In this document: one piece after another, positions 1 through 8,740 of the stretch
How positions within the stretch are numbered: position 1 is the first letter of the stretch
How the letters are laid out: each line of letters starts with the position of its first letter
Assembly (NCBI RefSeq): GCF_003002025.1
Contig: NZ_PVZB01000031.1
Coordinates: 1-64,000 of the forward strand
DNA from: Paraburkholderia sp. BL25I1N1
Lineage (GTDB): Bacteria; Pseudomonadota; Gammaproteobacteria; Burkholderiales; Burkholderiaceae
Reading direction: 5' to 3'
DNA: 64,000 bases
Translations under genes and position numbers: made by a program
The notes under the pieces: generated by a model
What the model was told of the DNA's origin: nothing
Seen by the model: only the letters and a program-made list of their open reading frames with translations
The model's database searches: none

Positions 1-674
1 TCTTTGAGCCCGAGTATGGAGAAGTGGAACTGTCCCTTGCGAATGCGATGCATCAGTTCGATGCCGGAAATTGTGGTCACGGCATTCCTGAATCGTTTGA
101 AGCCGAGCATTACGTTCGTTCTTGACTTGACGTTTCGATGGTCCTGCTCGATCAGATTGTTCAGGTACTTCGAGGACCGGATCTTCGTGTCATCTGGCAG
201 CAGGCCATCGGTCTTCATCTCACGCACCGCCCGGTGTGAGGCGGCATATCCATCGAGCGTGATCGTCTCCGGCGGCTGGCCCTGATGTTTGATTGCGTTG
301 CTGAAAAAGGCTTTGGCCGCGGCCACGTCGCGCTTCGCTCTGAGCATGAAGTCCACCGTCTGGCCGGCTCGATCTACCGCACGGTACAGATAAACCCATT
401 TGCCACGAACCTTCAGGTAGGTTTCATCAACACGCCATGACCGCCCTGCGGGCATGCCAAAACGATTCCAGCGCTTGACGAACTCCGGCGTGAAGCGGTT
501 CACCCAACGCATAATCGTGGTGTGCACCAACGACAAACCGCGCTCGGCCATCATCTCAACCAGATCACGCAGGCTGAGCTTGTAGCGCAGGTACCAGCGC
601 ACGCACTGAATGATCACCTCGCGGTTGAAGTGACGACCCGAGAACAGATCGTCCACGCTTTTCAGCTTGCGCAT
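1..674 (-). CDS. IS6-family transposase (C-terminus outside window)
   Basis: DDE transposase of the IS6/IS26 family, which moves by replicative cointegrate formation. It starts at the ATG at 674 (MRKLKSVDDLF) and stays open to the window edge, giving about 224 codons. Family landmarks are the RWYLRYKLSLRDLVE helix, WRVDETY (first Asp), TLDGYAASHRA (second Asp) and EQDHRNVKSR (Glu). Unlike the second copy at 56.7-57.4 kb it reads through without a frameshift, so it could be the active source copy. Confidence 0.9.
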   Translation of the reverse strand, partial: MRKLKSVDDLFSGRHFNREVIIQCVRWYLRYKLSLRDLVEMMAERGLSLVHTTIMRWVNRFTPEFVKRWNRFGMPAGRSWRVDETYLKVRGKWVYLYRAVDRAGQTVDFMLRAKRDVAAAKAFFSNAIKHQGQPPETITLDGYAASHRAVREMKTDGLLPDDTKIRSSKYLNNLIEQDHRNVKSRTNVMLGFKRFRNAVTTISGIELMHRIRKGQFHFSILGLK

Positions 675-740
675 TATCGAAGGATGAGGTTGCGAAGGCC
701 CCAGTCTAACCGAGTCAAATTCACTATTTGCACCAGAACC
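1..740 (-). mobile_element. IS6-family insertion sequence, copy 1 (left end cut by window)
   Basis: The right end is the terminal inverted repeat at 721-740, which reads GGTTCTGGTGCAAATAG on the minus strand. A closely related repeat ends the second copy near 57.5 kb. Beyond 740 the sequence is IS66 tnpC, so this element has interrupted that gene. The left end lies outside the window. Confidence 0.85.
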
Positions 741-1542
741 CTTGTTCCCAGGCGCGAGCACCGGGATCGGCGTGTCGTCCTCGTGGAGCTTGGCAGTCGC
801 CATCGTGTAGCGGCGCAGTGCTTCAGTCAGCAGCCGGCAGAGTTCTTCGCATTGTCCGACCCAGCGCGCCATGGTGGCCCGATCGAGACGTACGCCGTCG
901 CGCGCCGCGATCTCGGATTGCCGATACAGCGGGGTGTGGTTTGCATACTTCGCCACGATGATCTCGGCCAGCAAACTCGGATGCGCGATGCTGCGCTCGA
1001 TCGGCAGCCCCGGCATGGGAGGTTGCGCGATATGGCCGCAACCGGTGCAGATCCGCTTGCGACGGATCGTGCGGATGACCTTGAACATCGCCGTGACGCG
1101 CGCGAGCTGCTCAGACACATCCTCGCCGAGCAACTCCATGGCGTTGTTGCACTTCGGGCAGATGGAATCGGGCTCGAGCTCGTGCTCTTCGCGTGGCAGA
1201 TGGGGCGCCAAGGCTTCCTTCGGAGATGCTGCAGATACGCCAGCTCGATGCACGAGCGCGCGCACGGCGAACATCGGCAACGCCGCTGCCGGCTGCCAGA
1301 TCCTCGAGTTGGGTTTCGAGCCGATCGATCTGCCGCTCCAACTGCTCGGATTTACGACCGAAGTGCATGCGCCTGAGCTTGTCGATCTGCGCTTTCAGGC
1401 GTTCGATTTGCTGGTCGCGTTCGACAATCTCCCGGTCGCGTTCGGCGATCTCCTGCTGCATCTTTGCGATCGATGCCTGCTGCTCGAGCACCAGGGCGTG
1501 GAGCTCGGCAACGGTTTGCGGAAGCGGCGCGTGATCGGGCAT
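741..1542 (-). pseudogene. tnpC: IS66 transposase TnpC, frameshifted and truncated
   Basis: The start is the ATG at 1542 (MPDHAPLPQTVAELHALV). It is followed by a coiled-coil segment and the HFGRKSEQLERQ motif of the IS66 TnpC N-terminus. The first frame loses homology near 1260. A second frame continues with the LPREEHELEPDSICPKC zinc-binding region, then CTGCGHI, PLYRQSEIAAR and DDTPIPVLAPGN, where the IS6 element begins. At least one frameshift plus loss of the C-terminal half make it non-functional. Confidence 0.85.
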
Positions 1543-1572
1543 GTGCCGCAGTTTACGAGCCTTCGATGCAGT

Positions 1573-1917
1573 TTACAACATCGATAATGCCGCCGTGCGA
1601 CGGGGCTGTCGCCAATCGATGCCTTCCAGCAACATCGACAGCTGTGCCGACGTCAGGAAGATCTTGCCGCCCTCCGCCTGGGGCCAAATAAACCGTCCAT
1701 GCGAAAGCCGCTTCGCAAGAAGCCATAGTCCGTCATCTGTTGCCCATAGAATTTTTACGAGATCGCCGCGACGTCCCCGAAAAATGAACACGTCGCCGCC
1801 GAGCGGATTGTCTTCGAGTGCCGATTGCACCTTCGCGGCAAGAGCCGGGAAACCACTACGCATGTCGGTCACGCCTGCGGCGATCCAGATGCGAGTGCCT
1901 GCCGGCAAGCCGATCAT
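1573..1917 (-). CDS. tnpB: IS66 accessory protein TnpB
   Basis: 114-residue IS66 Orf2 (TnpB) protein, an accessory factor of IS66 transposition with unclear biochemical role. It shows the family signature DMRSGFPALA, then GDVFIFRGRRGDLVKIL and LLEGIDW near the end. The start ATG at 1917 overlaps the tnpA stop as ATGA, so translation is probably coupled. It looks intact, but its partner tnpC is broken. Confidence 0.88.
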   Translation of the reverse strand: MIGLPAGTRIWIAAGVTDMRSGFPALAAKVQSALEDNPLGGDVFIFRGRRGDLVKILWATDDGLWLLAKRLSHGRFIWPQAEGGKIFLTSAQLSMLLEGIDWRQPRRTAALSML

Positions 1918-2354
1918 CGGGATAGCTCCCGGATCAGCAGCCGCAGCATATCCGGTGACACATTGCCGCAAACCCTCAAGCGTGCCCGGTCGAACTCGAT
2001 CTCGCAAAGATTCTCTGGCGACCGTGTCGCATCAACTGCCATCGGTGACGTATGTTCTGCCGCCTCAGCGACGACATTCACAGGCAACAGCGACGGCACC
2101 TCCTGTGCCCGCTTTGGCGTCGCGCCCTCAGGCAGCGTCGGCAAACCGTACTCTCCTGCCAGATAAAGCCGTCGCCATTTGAACAACGGGTTTGCATTGA
2201 TATCGTTGCTGCGCGCGATCAACGCCACCGACGCGCCCGGCTCGAGAGATTGTTCAACCAGTTGCCGTTTGAACTCGGTCGGAAAGTTCGGCCGCTTATT
2301 TGCGCCGTCTGCGGCGCCATCGCCCCATGTCTTGTCCACTTTGGTACCCACCAT
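1914..2354 (-). CDS. tnpA: IS66 protein TnpA (helix-turn-helix)
   Basis: 146-residue IS66 Orf1, a small DNA-binding protein. The N-terminal part (FPTEFKRQLVEQSLEPG, then SVALIARSNDINANPLFKW) is the IS66/IS3-type helix-turn-helix, followed by a variable linker and the conserved end MLRLLIRELSR. First gene of the tnpA-tnpB-tnpC group and apparently intact. Confidence 0.85.
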   Translation of the reverse strand: MVGTKVDKTWGDGAADGANKRPNFPTEFKRQLVEQSLEPGASVALIARSNDINANPLFKWRRLYLAGEYGLPTLPEGATPKRAQEVPSLLPVNVVAEAAEHTSPMAVDATRSPENLCEIEFDRARLRVCGNVSPDMLRLLIRELSR

Positions 2355-2456
2355 AATTTGGTGGATACCAAACTACCCAAAACCTCAATCAGCACGCCAG
2401 AACGGCCACGGCGAGACGCTTACTCCTTTCTCCCGCAGGACCTTCCATCTCGCGCA

Positions 2457-3068
2457 TCAGTCCCGTTCCGGCTCAGACGCGGATTGTGCCAAACCAGCGG
2501 CGAAGATGGGCTCGAAGAGATATCCCTGAACCCAATGCGCGCCACAGGCCTGGGATACGTGCAGGTCTTCCTCGTCCTCGACACGTTCGTCCACCACATG
2601 CGAAGCGCTTGTTCGCGCCAGATGGATCAGCGCACCCAAATGCACTCGTGCGCACCCGTTCGAGCGGGCCCGATGCAGATATCCACCATCGATTTTTGCA
2701 ATGTCCACGCCCAGTTCCATAAGACTCCTCACGGAACTGTAGCCTGCACCGATGTCATCGAGAGCGACGCGACATCCGAGCTGTTGCAGCGCCCGGACGA
2801 AGTCCGCGACTGCGTCGATGTCGGTCAGCGGCGCGCTTTCCGTCAACTCGATGACGAGCCGTGCCGCGACCTGAGGCTCCCCGGCAAGGGTTTCGATCAC
2901 CTTCGACCGCCAGCCGCCGAGCGCTGCACTCTGAATCGACACGTTACAGCCTAGCGACATGCCCGGATGCGCACGCAACGTATCGATCACGGTCGTCACC
3001 AGGATCGACTGTTCATCGGTAACAGGACTCTGAAGCAAAGCGAATACCGAATAACAAGCCGCATGCAC
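2457..3068 (-). CDS. Truncated EAL-domain protein (probably inactive)
   Basis: About 203 residues covering the C-terminal three quarters of an EAL cyclic-di-GMP phosphodiesterase domain. It starts at a GTG after a GGAGG-like site. Visible landmarks are GCNVS, IELTES, ALDDIGAGYSS (the DD pair) and VDIAKIDG. The EAL motif and first strand are absent, and the usual EGVET loop reads DERVED, so catalysis is unlikely. It is a close paralogue of the next gene (3219-4565), which suggests a tandem duplication followed by decay. It could act as a c-di-GMP sensor or be dead. Confidence 0.65.
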   Translation of the reverse strand: MHAACYSVFALLQSPVTDEQSILVTTVIDTLRAHPGMSLGCNVSIQSAALGGWRSKVIETLAGEPQVAARLVIELTESAPLTDIDAVADFVRALQQLGCRVALDDIGAGYSSVRSLMELGVDIAKIDGGYLHRARSNGCARVHLGALIHLARTSASHVVDERVEDEEDLHVSQACGAHWVQGYLFEPIFAAGLAQSASEPERD

Positions 3069-3218
3069 GCCCTCCTCCGGCCGTGCGTGACATCGAATCT
3101 TCCCGGAGGCCCATCTTCATAACCGGGTACGCGCATATCGAAACGTCAGCCGCCGATTCCGACAATAGTCGGCTCTGCGCTAACACCCTCGCCGAACACC
3201 AACGGTGAGCCCGTTTCA

Positions 3219-4565
3219 TCAACGTTTTTCCGCGCCAATGTCTGGTGCGGAAGGGCCTGAATAGAGATAGCCCTGAAGGCACGTCGCCCCGCACTCTCGC
3301 GCCTGTTGCGCGTCGTCCTCCGTCTCGATGCCTTCGACGATGACGCTCGCCGCGTAAGTCTTCGCGAACTGGATAAGCGGACGCAGACCTAGGGGACTTC
3401 GGGTGCCGCCTTCCTCCTGTCGGAGGCAACGCAGGTCGATCTTGACGATATCGACGCCAAGCCCGATCAGGGCGATCAGATTGTTGTGGCCTTTCCCCAG
3501 GTCATCCAGTGCCATCTGGCAGCCCAGCGCCTGGAACGTCCTGACGAAATTCCGCGCCTCCTCTGTTGTCGAAGTCATTGCGGCTGTTTCCGTAATCTCG
3601 ATCGTCAGCCTAGAAGCAAGGTGCCTGTCTGCATGCAACTGTGAGGCGATGGGCGTCCACCACGCATCGAGTGTGGCGCTATGCGCGGACACATTGCAGC
3701 CGAGTCGAAGCGCAGGATTGCGGCGCAATGCGGCGATCGTCGAGTCGACGACCCATTCGTCGAGCCGCCTCACCATCCCCAGGCGCTCAATGGCCCCCAC
3801 GAGACTACCGATACGGATGCGCTGGCCATTCCTTATCTCGCAAAGCAGTACCTCGTAGTACGTCACATCTTGCGAATCGCCTGCCGCGCAGACGGGTTCC
3901 CGATCGAAATCAAGCCTTTTCTCCTCCAGTGCCACGAAGACGGTAGCAGCCACCACCATATCGGCCTTGTACCGCTCACACCAGTGATGGCCCGCGGTCG
4001 CCAGGTTTGCCGCATCGATGAAATCCTGAAATGGCTGGTACCCGGAGCGCATCGCTGACGCGCGTACTACAGGCATGATGGCCGCGTCTCCCAGTGGTAC
4101 GACGTGCGCGCCAAGTACCTTGACTACCCGGTGCTCGATGATGGGCCCGCATAACTGCTCCGACGCGTCGCCCTTGTAGGACAGGTAGGACAGGTCGAAG
4201 ATAAAAACGATATGCGCACCGGTTGTTGCAACGGTAGCCCTCCCTGATCGTGAGAGCGCCCGGGCCCGCTCATAGACGGCATGCCGCACGCCAAGTGCAG
4301 TCGTCTCGCCATACACCTGCTCGATCTCGCGCAGATTTACGATCGTGGCGACGACGCAGAGCTCCCCGACCGATCCGGCAGGCTCCGCCTGCGCGTCGGT
4401 TCGTGTGGGCATCGACCACTGGTAAGAACGTGGACGATCTTCCGTCTGTCGCTGATCATCGAAACTCTCCTTGCACGCGTCGCACTTACTATCATCGCCC
4501 TCCTGCCCGGTAGGCCGGATCGACGCGGATCTGCTCAGCTCGTAAGCAGGATTTTTGGATGCCAT
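3219..4565 (-). CDS. Degenerate GGDEF-EAL protein (c-di-GMP signalling)
   Basis: 448 residues. Residues about 70-230 look like a GGDEF fold without a GGDEF active-site motif; about 235-445 form an EAL domain. The EAL motif itself is EVL (YYEVLLCEI). The other phosphodiesterase residues are present: GCNVS, IEITET, ALDDLGKG, VDIVKIDL, VEGIETEDD and QGYLYS. Phosphodiesterase activity is therefore possible but not certain. The ATG at 4565 was chosen because GAGGTG stands 5 bases before it. No signal peptide or membrane segment is seen, so it is probably cytoplasmic. Confidence 0.75.
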   Translation of the reverse strand: MASKNPAYELSRSASIRPTGQEGDDSKCDACKESFDDQRQTEDRPRSYQWSMPTRTDAQAEPAGSVGELCVVATIVNLREIEQVYGETTALGVRHAVYERARALSRSGRATVATTGAHIVFIFDLSYLSYKGDASEQLCGPIIEHRVVKVLGAHVVPLGDAAIMPVVRASAMRSGYQPFQDFIDAANLATAGHHWCERYKADMVVAATVFVALEEKRLDFDREPVCAAGDSQDVTYYEVLLCEIRNGQRIRIGSLVGAIERLGMVRRLDEWVVDSTIAALRRNPALRLGCNVSAHSATLDAWWTPIASQLHADRHLASRLTIEITETAAMTSTTEEARNFVRTFQALGCQMALDDLGKGHNNLIALIGLGVDIVKIDLRCLRQEEGGTRSPLGLRPLIQFAKTYAASVIVEGIETEDDAQQARECGATCLQGYLYSGPSAPDIGAEKR

Positions 4566-4822
4566 AATCACCTCGGTATGCTAAACGTCCACAGTACCCT
4601 TCGCTGCACGCCGCGTAGCCACGCGTGGCGCGGAACACGCATTTACCGGTTCCCGATCGACACGTGTTCGATGATCGCAGCGAACCGGCCACGCAACCAC
4701 GAATCAGGACGTGGAAAAACTGATCGCCATCAACGACGCTCACCCACAGCACACGAAGAAAGTCCCTGGCGCATCGTCGGTGGCGCCGAGCATGCTCCGA
4801 GCGTTCGGCCTAACGTTTAGTT

Positions 4823-5173
4823 TCACCGTGAGTCTCGGGCATACGAAACTTCAGCGATGCGCATGGCAGGTCTCTCTGGATCGGGTGGGAAAATGCACCA
4901 TTTTCCGATTCGGTGTCGAAAAAAGAACATCGCCTTAGACCCGCTTCCGTTGTCTGCGACGACGCACACATATCGTCCCCTGCTGGATCGTCCGTAGTGG
5001 CTGACCCGAAACCCTCTCTTCGGGTCGGGCGCCAACCAGTCCTCCACCATATTTCTCAACGACATTCCCACAATCGTCATAGCTTCCTCATCGCTTTTGA
5101 AGGTTACGGTACGGCGATCCTGACGATCGAAGGTAGTGACCGGCTCGCTGCAACGCGCAGTCGACAGATCCAC
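4823..5173 (-). CDS. Small hypothetical protein
   Basis: Up to 116 residues, family not recognised. Two starts are possible: a GTG at 5173 after GAGG, or the ATG at 5080 after GAGGAA, which gives 85 residues. The sequence has basic and aromatic patches (RGRYVCVVAD, MFFFRHRIGKWCIF) and no membrane segment. It stands alone between the EAL gene and the lpd remnant. Confidence 0.45.
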   Translation of the reverse strand: MDLSTARCSEPVTTFDRQDRRTVTFKSDEEAMTIVGMSLRNMVEDWLAPDPKRGFRVSHYGRSSRGRYVCVVADNGSGSKAMFFFRHRIGKWCIFPPDPERPAMRIAEVSYARDSR

Positions 5174-5185
5174 GCAGGCCTCGAT

Positions 5186-5610
5186 TTACTTCCGACTTGC
5201 CCTTTTTCGCTTCCACGGCAAATCGGTACAAACGCCCTCGTACAGCTCGGCGGCCATCCCGATCGATTCGCCGAGCGTCAGGTGCGGATGGATCGTCTTG
5301 CCGATGTCTTCCACGTCCGGGTCCATCCCGACCGCGAGGCACACTTCGCTGATGAGCTCCCCCGCATCCAGGCCCGTGATCCCGCCGCGATCACGCGATG
5401 GGTTACTCGTCGAGCATCAGCCTCGTGAAACCCTGGCCGCGGCCATTCGAGATCGCGCGGCCCGATGCCGCCCCCGGGAACACGGCCTTGGCGTACTCGA
5501 TGCCATCGGCCTTGCACTGCTTTTCGGCCTTGCCGGCCACGCGACTTCCGGATCGGTGTCGGCCACCGACGGAATCTGGAGCGCGTCGAAGTAGGCCTTC
5601 TCAACGTGCG
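5186..5610 (-). pseudogene. lpd: Remnant of dihydrolipoamide dehydrogenase (C-terminal part)
   Basis: Three minus-strand frames together give the C-terminus of dihydrolipoamide dehydrogenase (E3). The first has IPSVADTDPEVAW, the second continues ADGIEYAKAVFP and SGRAISNGRGQGFT, the third has ELISEVCLAVGMDPDVEDIG and KTIHPHLTLGESIGMAAE, which holds the catalytic His region of the family. It ends CTDLP plus a basic tail and a stop at 5186-5188. At least two frameshifts and loss of the FAD/NAD domains make it dead. Confidence 0.75.
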
Positions 5611-5833
5611 CGCTTGCGGTGCTTCTGCACGTCAATCCGCGCTGCACGGCGACTGCGGGCAGCGAACGCAAGTTCAGATCTACGTAGACAGTCATTTCTA
5701 GCATCAGAAGTGCACCTAGCAAGGCTTTCAGACAGACAACCTTATCGTGAATCCGAAGTCACCGAGAACGCGACAGTTTTTGGCCCGAGTCAGGTAGGTC
5801 ATTTGGCAAGCGTTCCCGGAATACTGTGTCGAC

Positions 5834-6528
5834 CTACTCCAAGGCGGCCTTCGCTAATTGAAGAAGATCGAAAATGGGGACGGCCGTGAATCGACGAATG
5901 ACGTTGCGGAAGTCCGGTACGAGCGTGCATTCAAGTATCAGTACGTTTATGTCACTAAGCACTCCGCCCTCGCCGAACGCTTACGACAATCGCTCTGCGA
6001 GTTCGTCGGCCATGCGCTCCTGCGTCCAATCGGCAGGTTCCCGATTGGTCCATGACTTCTGCCACTCTGGTAGCTGGGCAACAGCCAGAAGGCGTACACG
6101 TTCGAGTTCGGGGGACCACTCAGCAACCTATCGAGTGCCCGAACGCCCCAGGTGATAACTCCAACGGAACGCCCGGTGATGCGCAGAGCGAGATCGAGGA
6201 ACTCGAGCCCGCTAGTGATCGTTGCCGCCGACGCCGTCCGGTAAGGAAGGTTGCGCGACGCCCACATGAACCCGCAGTTACCGATGATTAGTTGAACCTT
6301 ACCGTCGAGCCGCCGCACTGCATCCACGATCCCACGGCTGGCCGCGTCAGTCGGCAGCTTGTTTCCGTGAGGCTCCGCACCGGTCGCTATCGCGTTGAGG
6401 AATGGCACCCTCCAAAACGATGGTTCCCCTACGCTGAACGGCATCACAGCGTGACGCGCTTCAAGTTCGGCTGACGATTCCAATACCGCGTCCTCAGTAT
6501 CAAGATGAAGAATTCCCAGCCAATTCAT
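5834..6528 (-). pseudogene. Broken Asp/Glu-racemase-like gene (paralogue of 9758-10570)
   Basis: From the ATG at 6528 the protein follows the intact paralogue at 9758-10570: MPFSVGEPSFWRVPFLNA, IIGNCGFMWASR (first Cys) and GLEFLDLALRITGR. Near 6090 the frame shifts. The continuing frame (REPADWTQERMADELAERL) then meets a TAA before LILECTLVPDFRN, which holds the second Cys. One frameshift plus one stop make a pseudogene. It lies downstream of the binding-protein gene 6777-7547, a second racemase / binding-protein pairing like the one at 8741-10570. Confidence 0.85.
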
Positions 6529-6776
6529 GTGCCAACTCCGATTCAACCCACCGCCGCCTAGGCGACGGCTCTCCTGAGATGTCTACATTTCAACGACAAC
6601 TTAGCCTCCGGTATCCTGGCCGCCGAACGCATACATCAGTCACGAACGCGCATAGGTTTTCTGACCGGCTGGTCTTCGCACTCAGCGGAATTCAAAGCGC
6701 CCCGCGGCGCGGTAATCGGAATCGCCTTCGAACCGAAATGACTCCGGTCGCAGATTCACGATCGCCGCTGGTTGCA

Positions 6777-7547
6777 TCAATCTCCATAGACATCGAAGGC
6801 AAAGTATTTCTTCTCGATTCGCTCGTAGGTTCCGTCCTTTCTCACGTCAGCGATCGCCTGGTTGATTTTCTGTCTGAGCGCTGCGTCGTCTTTGCGCAAA
6901 CCGATCGCATTCCCCTTCGAGCTGGACGGATCGACAATTTTGTCGCCGACAAATCCATAGCCAGCACCACGAGGCGTTCCCAAGAAGCCGAGCTGCGCCT
7001 GGATGTCGCCAATCAGCACTCCGTCAAGGCGCCCCACCGTCAAGTCATCGTAGACGAGATTCTGATTCTGATACGGGACGACTGTCGCTCCTTTCGGCGC
7101 CCAATTCTTCTTCGCGTAAGTTTCTCCAACTGTACCTTGCTGGACGCCAACCGACTTTCCGCGCAGTGCCTCGGGCGTTGGCAATACAGTGGAACCTTTT
7201 TTTGCCACAAGGCGAAGTGAGGAGTTCCAAAGCTTATCGCTAAATGAAATCTGTTCTGCGCGTTGGGCGGTTACGGTCATTCCCGACATGATTGCATCGA
7301 ACTTTCGTGCTTTGAGCCCAGGGATCATTCCATCGAAGTCATTTTCAACCCAGGCGCACTTCGCGTGGATGCGAGCGCAAATTTCGTTACCGAGGTCGAT
7401 CTCGAACCCCGCCAGCTTGCCGCTTGCATCCTTGGACTCGAATGGCGGATATGTGGGATCCACCCCGAATCGAAGGGTTGACACATCATTTGCATAAGAA
7501 CAAACCGAGAACACTGACGCCAGCAGGAGCAGGACAACTGCTTTCAT
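6777..7547 (-). CDS. Amino-acid ABC transporter periplasmic binding protein
   Basis: 256 residues with an N-terminal signal peptide (MKAVVLLLLASVFSVCSYA), so periplasmic. Type-2 polar amino-acid binding protein (HisJ / lysine-arginine-ornithine type): LRFGVDPTYPPFESKD, GFEIDLGNEICARI, FDGMIPGLKARKFDAIMSGM, GKSVGVQQGT. The ATG at 7547 follows GAGGCGG. The only ABC permease and ATPase genes in the window are at 21.4-23.6 kb, so it either shares them or uses genes elsewhere. A promoter with the shared operator lies about 150 bp upstream. Confidence 0.9.
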   Translation of the reverse strand: MKAVVLLLLASVFSVCSYANDVSTLRFGVDPTYPPFESKDASGKLAGFEIDLGNEICARIHAKCAWVENDFDGMIPGLKARKFDAIMSGMTVTAQRAEQISFSDKLWNSSLRLVAKKGSTVLPTPEALRGKSVGVQQGTVGETYAKKNWAPKGATVVPYQNQNLVYDDLTVGRLDGVLIGDIQAQLGFLGTPRGAGYGFVGDKIVDPSSSKGNAIGLRKDDAALRQKINQAIADVRKDGTYERIEKKYFAFDVYGD

Positions 7548-7697
7548 TACCGCCTCACAATTGAATAGGCCAGATATCAGGACATTCCAAGCCAGCTTCC
7601 GGGTCAAATGGCAGACGGTCTTACCCGACGCATTGGAATTGCATCGCATGGTGCGCCAATCGACCTAGGTCAAAGCTTGCGCGTGCTTGTGTAATGC

Positions 7698-7727
7698 AGA
7701 ATACTAGGTATATCAACCATTCGTCAA
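7698..7727 (-). promoter_or_regulatory. Candidate promoter with ATAC-N3-GTAT operator, before binding-protein gene
   Basis: Minus-strand TTGACG (7727-7722) and TATTCT (7703-7698) are 18 bases apart. The palindrome ATAC-TAG-GTAT (7701-7711) overlaps the -10 box and spacer. It is one of six related sites in the 7-30 kb island. The operator role is inferred from recurrence and position. Confidence 0.55.
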
Positions 7728-7769
7728 CCCACGTCAACCGTATTTCCAACGCGTCATAGGTATCGCGCC

Positions 7770-8262
7770 ACATGTTGCAGAGGATTTTTTGTTTAGCGGT
7801 CGAGGCATCAGATGGATGTTGGGAGCCGGCGAGATCGGTCCGCGAGCGATAAATAAAAATCGCTTGTGCTAACCCGCTCCGCAAGCGTTCACTTCTATGG
7901 TGGGCATTGAATGAACGGCGCGGTGATTTGCGGTACCCGAGGGGTGGCCATCGCACGCCAAATGTGGGTGGTCTGACACAACCGGTCGCGCGAAGACAGT
8001 GAGAATGGGAGGGTCAGCGAGCAGATAGTGCGGAGTTTCGCGACATTGTGATGGTGCGAAGACGGCAAAGAACGAGTCGGTTTGCGTCAGCTGCATGGGG
8101 AAGACCAACGTGCTGGGGGCTGGTGCTGATGCCGGCCAGTGTCCATGGCTGGGATCAGGTGGAGAGAGGGTGCCAGGCACACCGCCTTCGATGCGGACCA
8201 TGTGGCCCTTGTCGCACACGGGGCAATCGCGCAATGACCTGCCATTCTGCGCGCGACGTAAC
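7770..8262 (-). mobile_element. IS91-family element, 3'-end remnant
   Basis: The minus strand encodes LRDCPVCDKGHMVRIE, the C-terminal motif of the IS91 transposase at 45931-47136. The following non-coding stretch (7775-7930) closely follows the sequence beyond the end of that element (about 45580-45720), including GCTAA-CCGCTCC and GGGCATTGAATGA. It is therefore an IS91 terminus left behind by another copy. Confidence 0.7.
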
Positions 8263-8462
8263 AAAATAACTCCGCGTCGGAGCATTCCGACTTCGAGACG
8301 AAGTGATGAAGCGATTGATGCCGGGCGCTCACGCGCTGAGGTTCCGGATGCGCCGCCAGCGGGTCGACACTCTTGCGCTGGATCGGGAGCATCAACCCCC
8401 GACAATAGCCAGTCAACCCGGAGTTCACGTGGCCAAAACGCGCCCGATCATCCGCGCCGCGC
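8263..8462 (-). pseudogene. IS701-family transposase fragment
   Basis: The minus strand gives GYCRGLMLPIQRKSVDPLAA and ARHQSLHHFVSKSECSD, matching GYCSGLVLPLSRKSVEPMAA and KHQSLHHFVAKADWSD of the intact IS701-type transposase at 14622-15938. It covers only the N-terminal sixth and joins the IS91 remnant near 8262. The two fragments sit in a chimeric open frame that is not a gene. Confidence 0.75.
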
Positions 8463-8740
8463 TAGCAGGCTAGCTTGATCCGCCGATGGATATTTCGTTA
8501 TTCTAACTGATTCATTTCACCGAATTCGTGCAAGATCGACTTCAGCTGGGCTGTGGCGATAGCTCCCGCTGCGAAGCCGGCGAAACAAATTTCAACTCAA
8601 CGCATCATCAATGACCGACGCCTCACCTGTCTAACGTTTGCTCGCAGGCACGCCCGTGCTTCCGTAAGATCTCGCTCTTAGAACGGTGCTTTGGAGACTT
8701 GAGAAGTCCGGGCGAAGTCACGCGAGCCATGGCACGACGG

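Larger units (their letters stand above)
741..2380 (-). mobile_element. IS66-family element, truncated by the IS6 insertion
   Basis: Three genes in the usual IS66 order (tnpA, tnpB, tnpC) on the minus strand. tnpC breaks off at the IS6 repeat after the APGN motif, so the 3' half is missing. The right boundary was not defined by an inverted repeat and is approximate. Confidence 0.75.
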
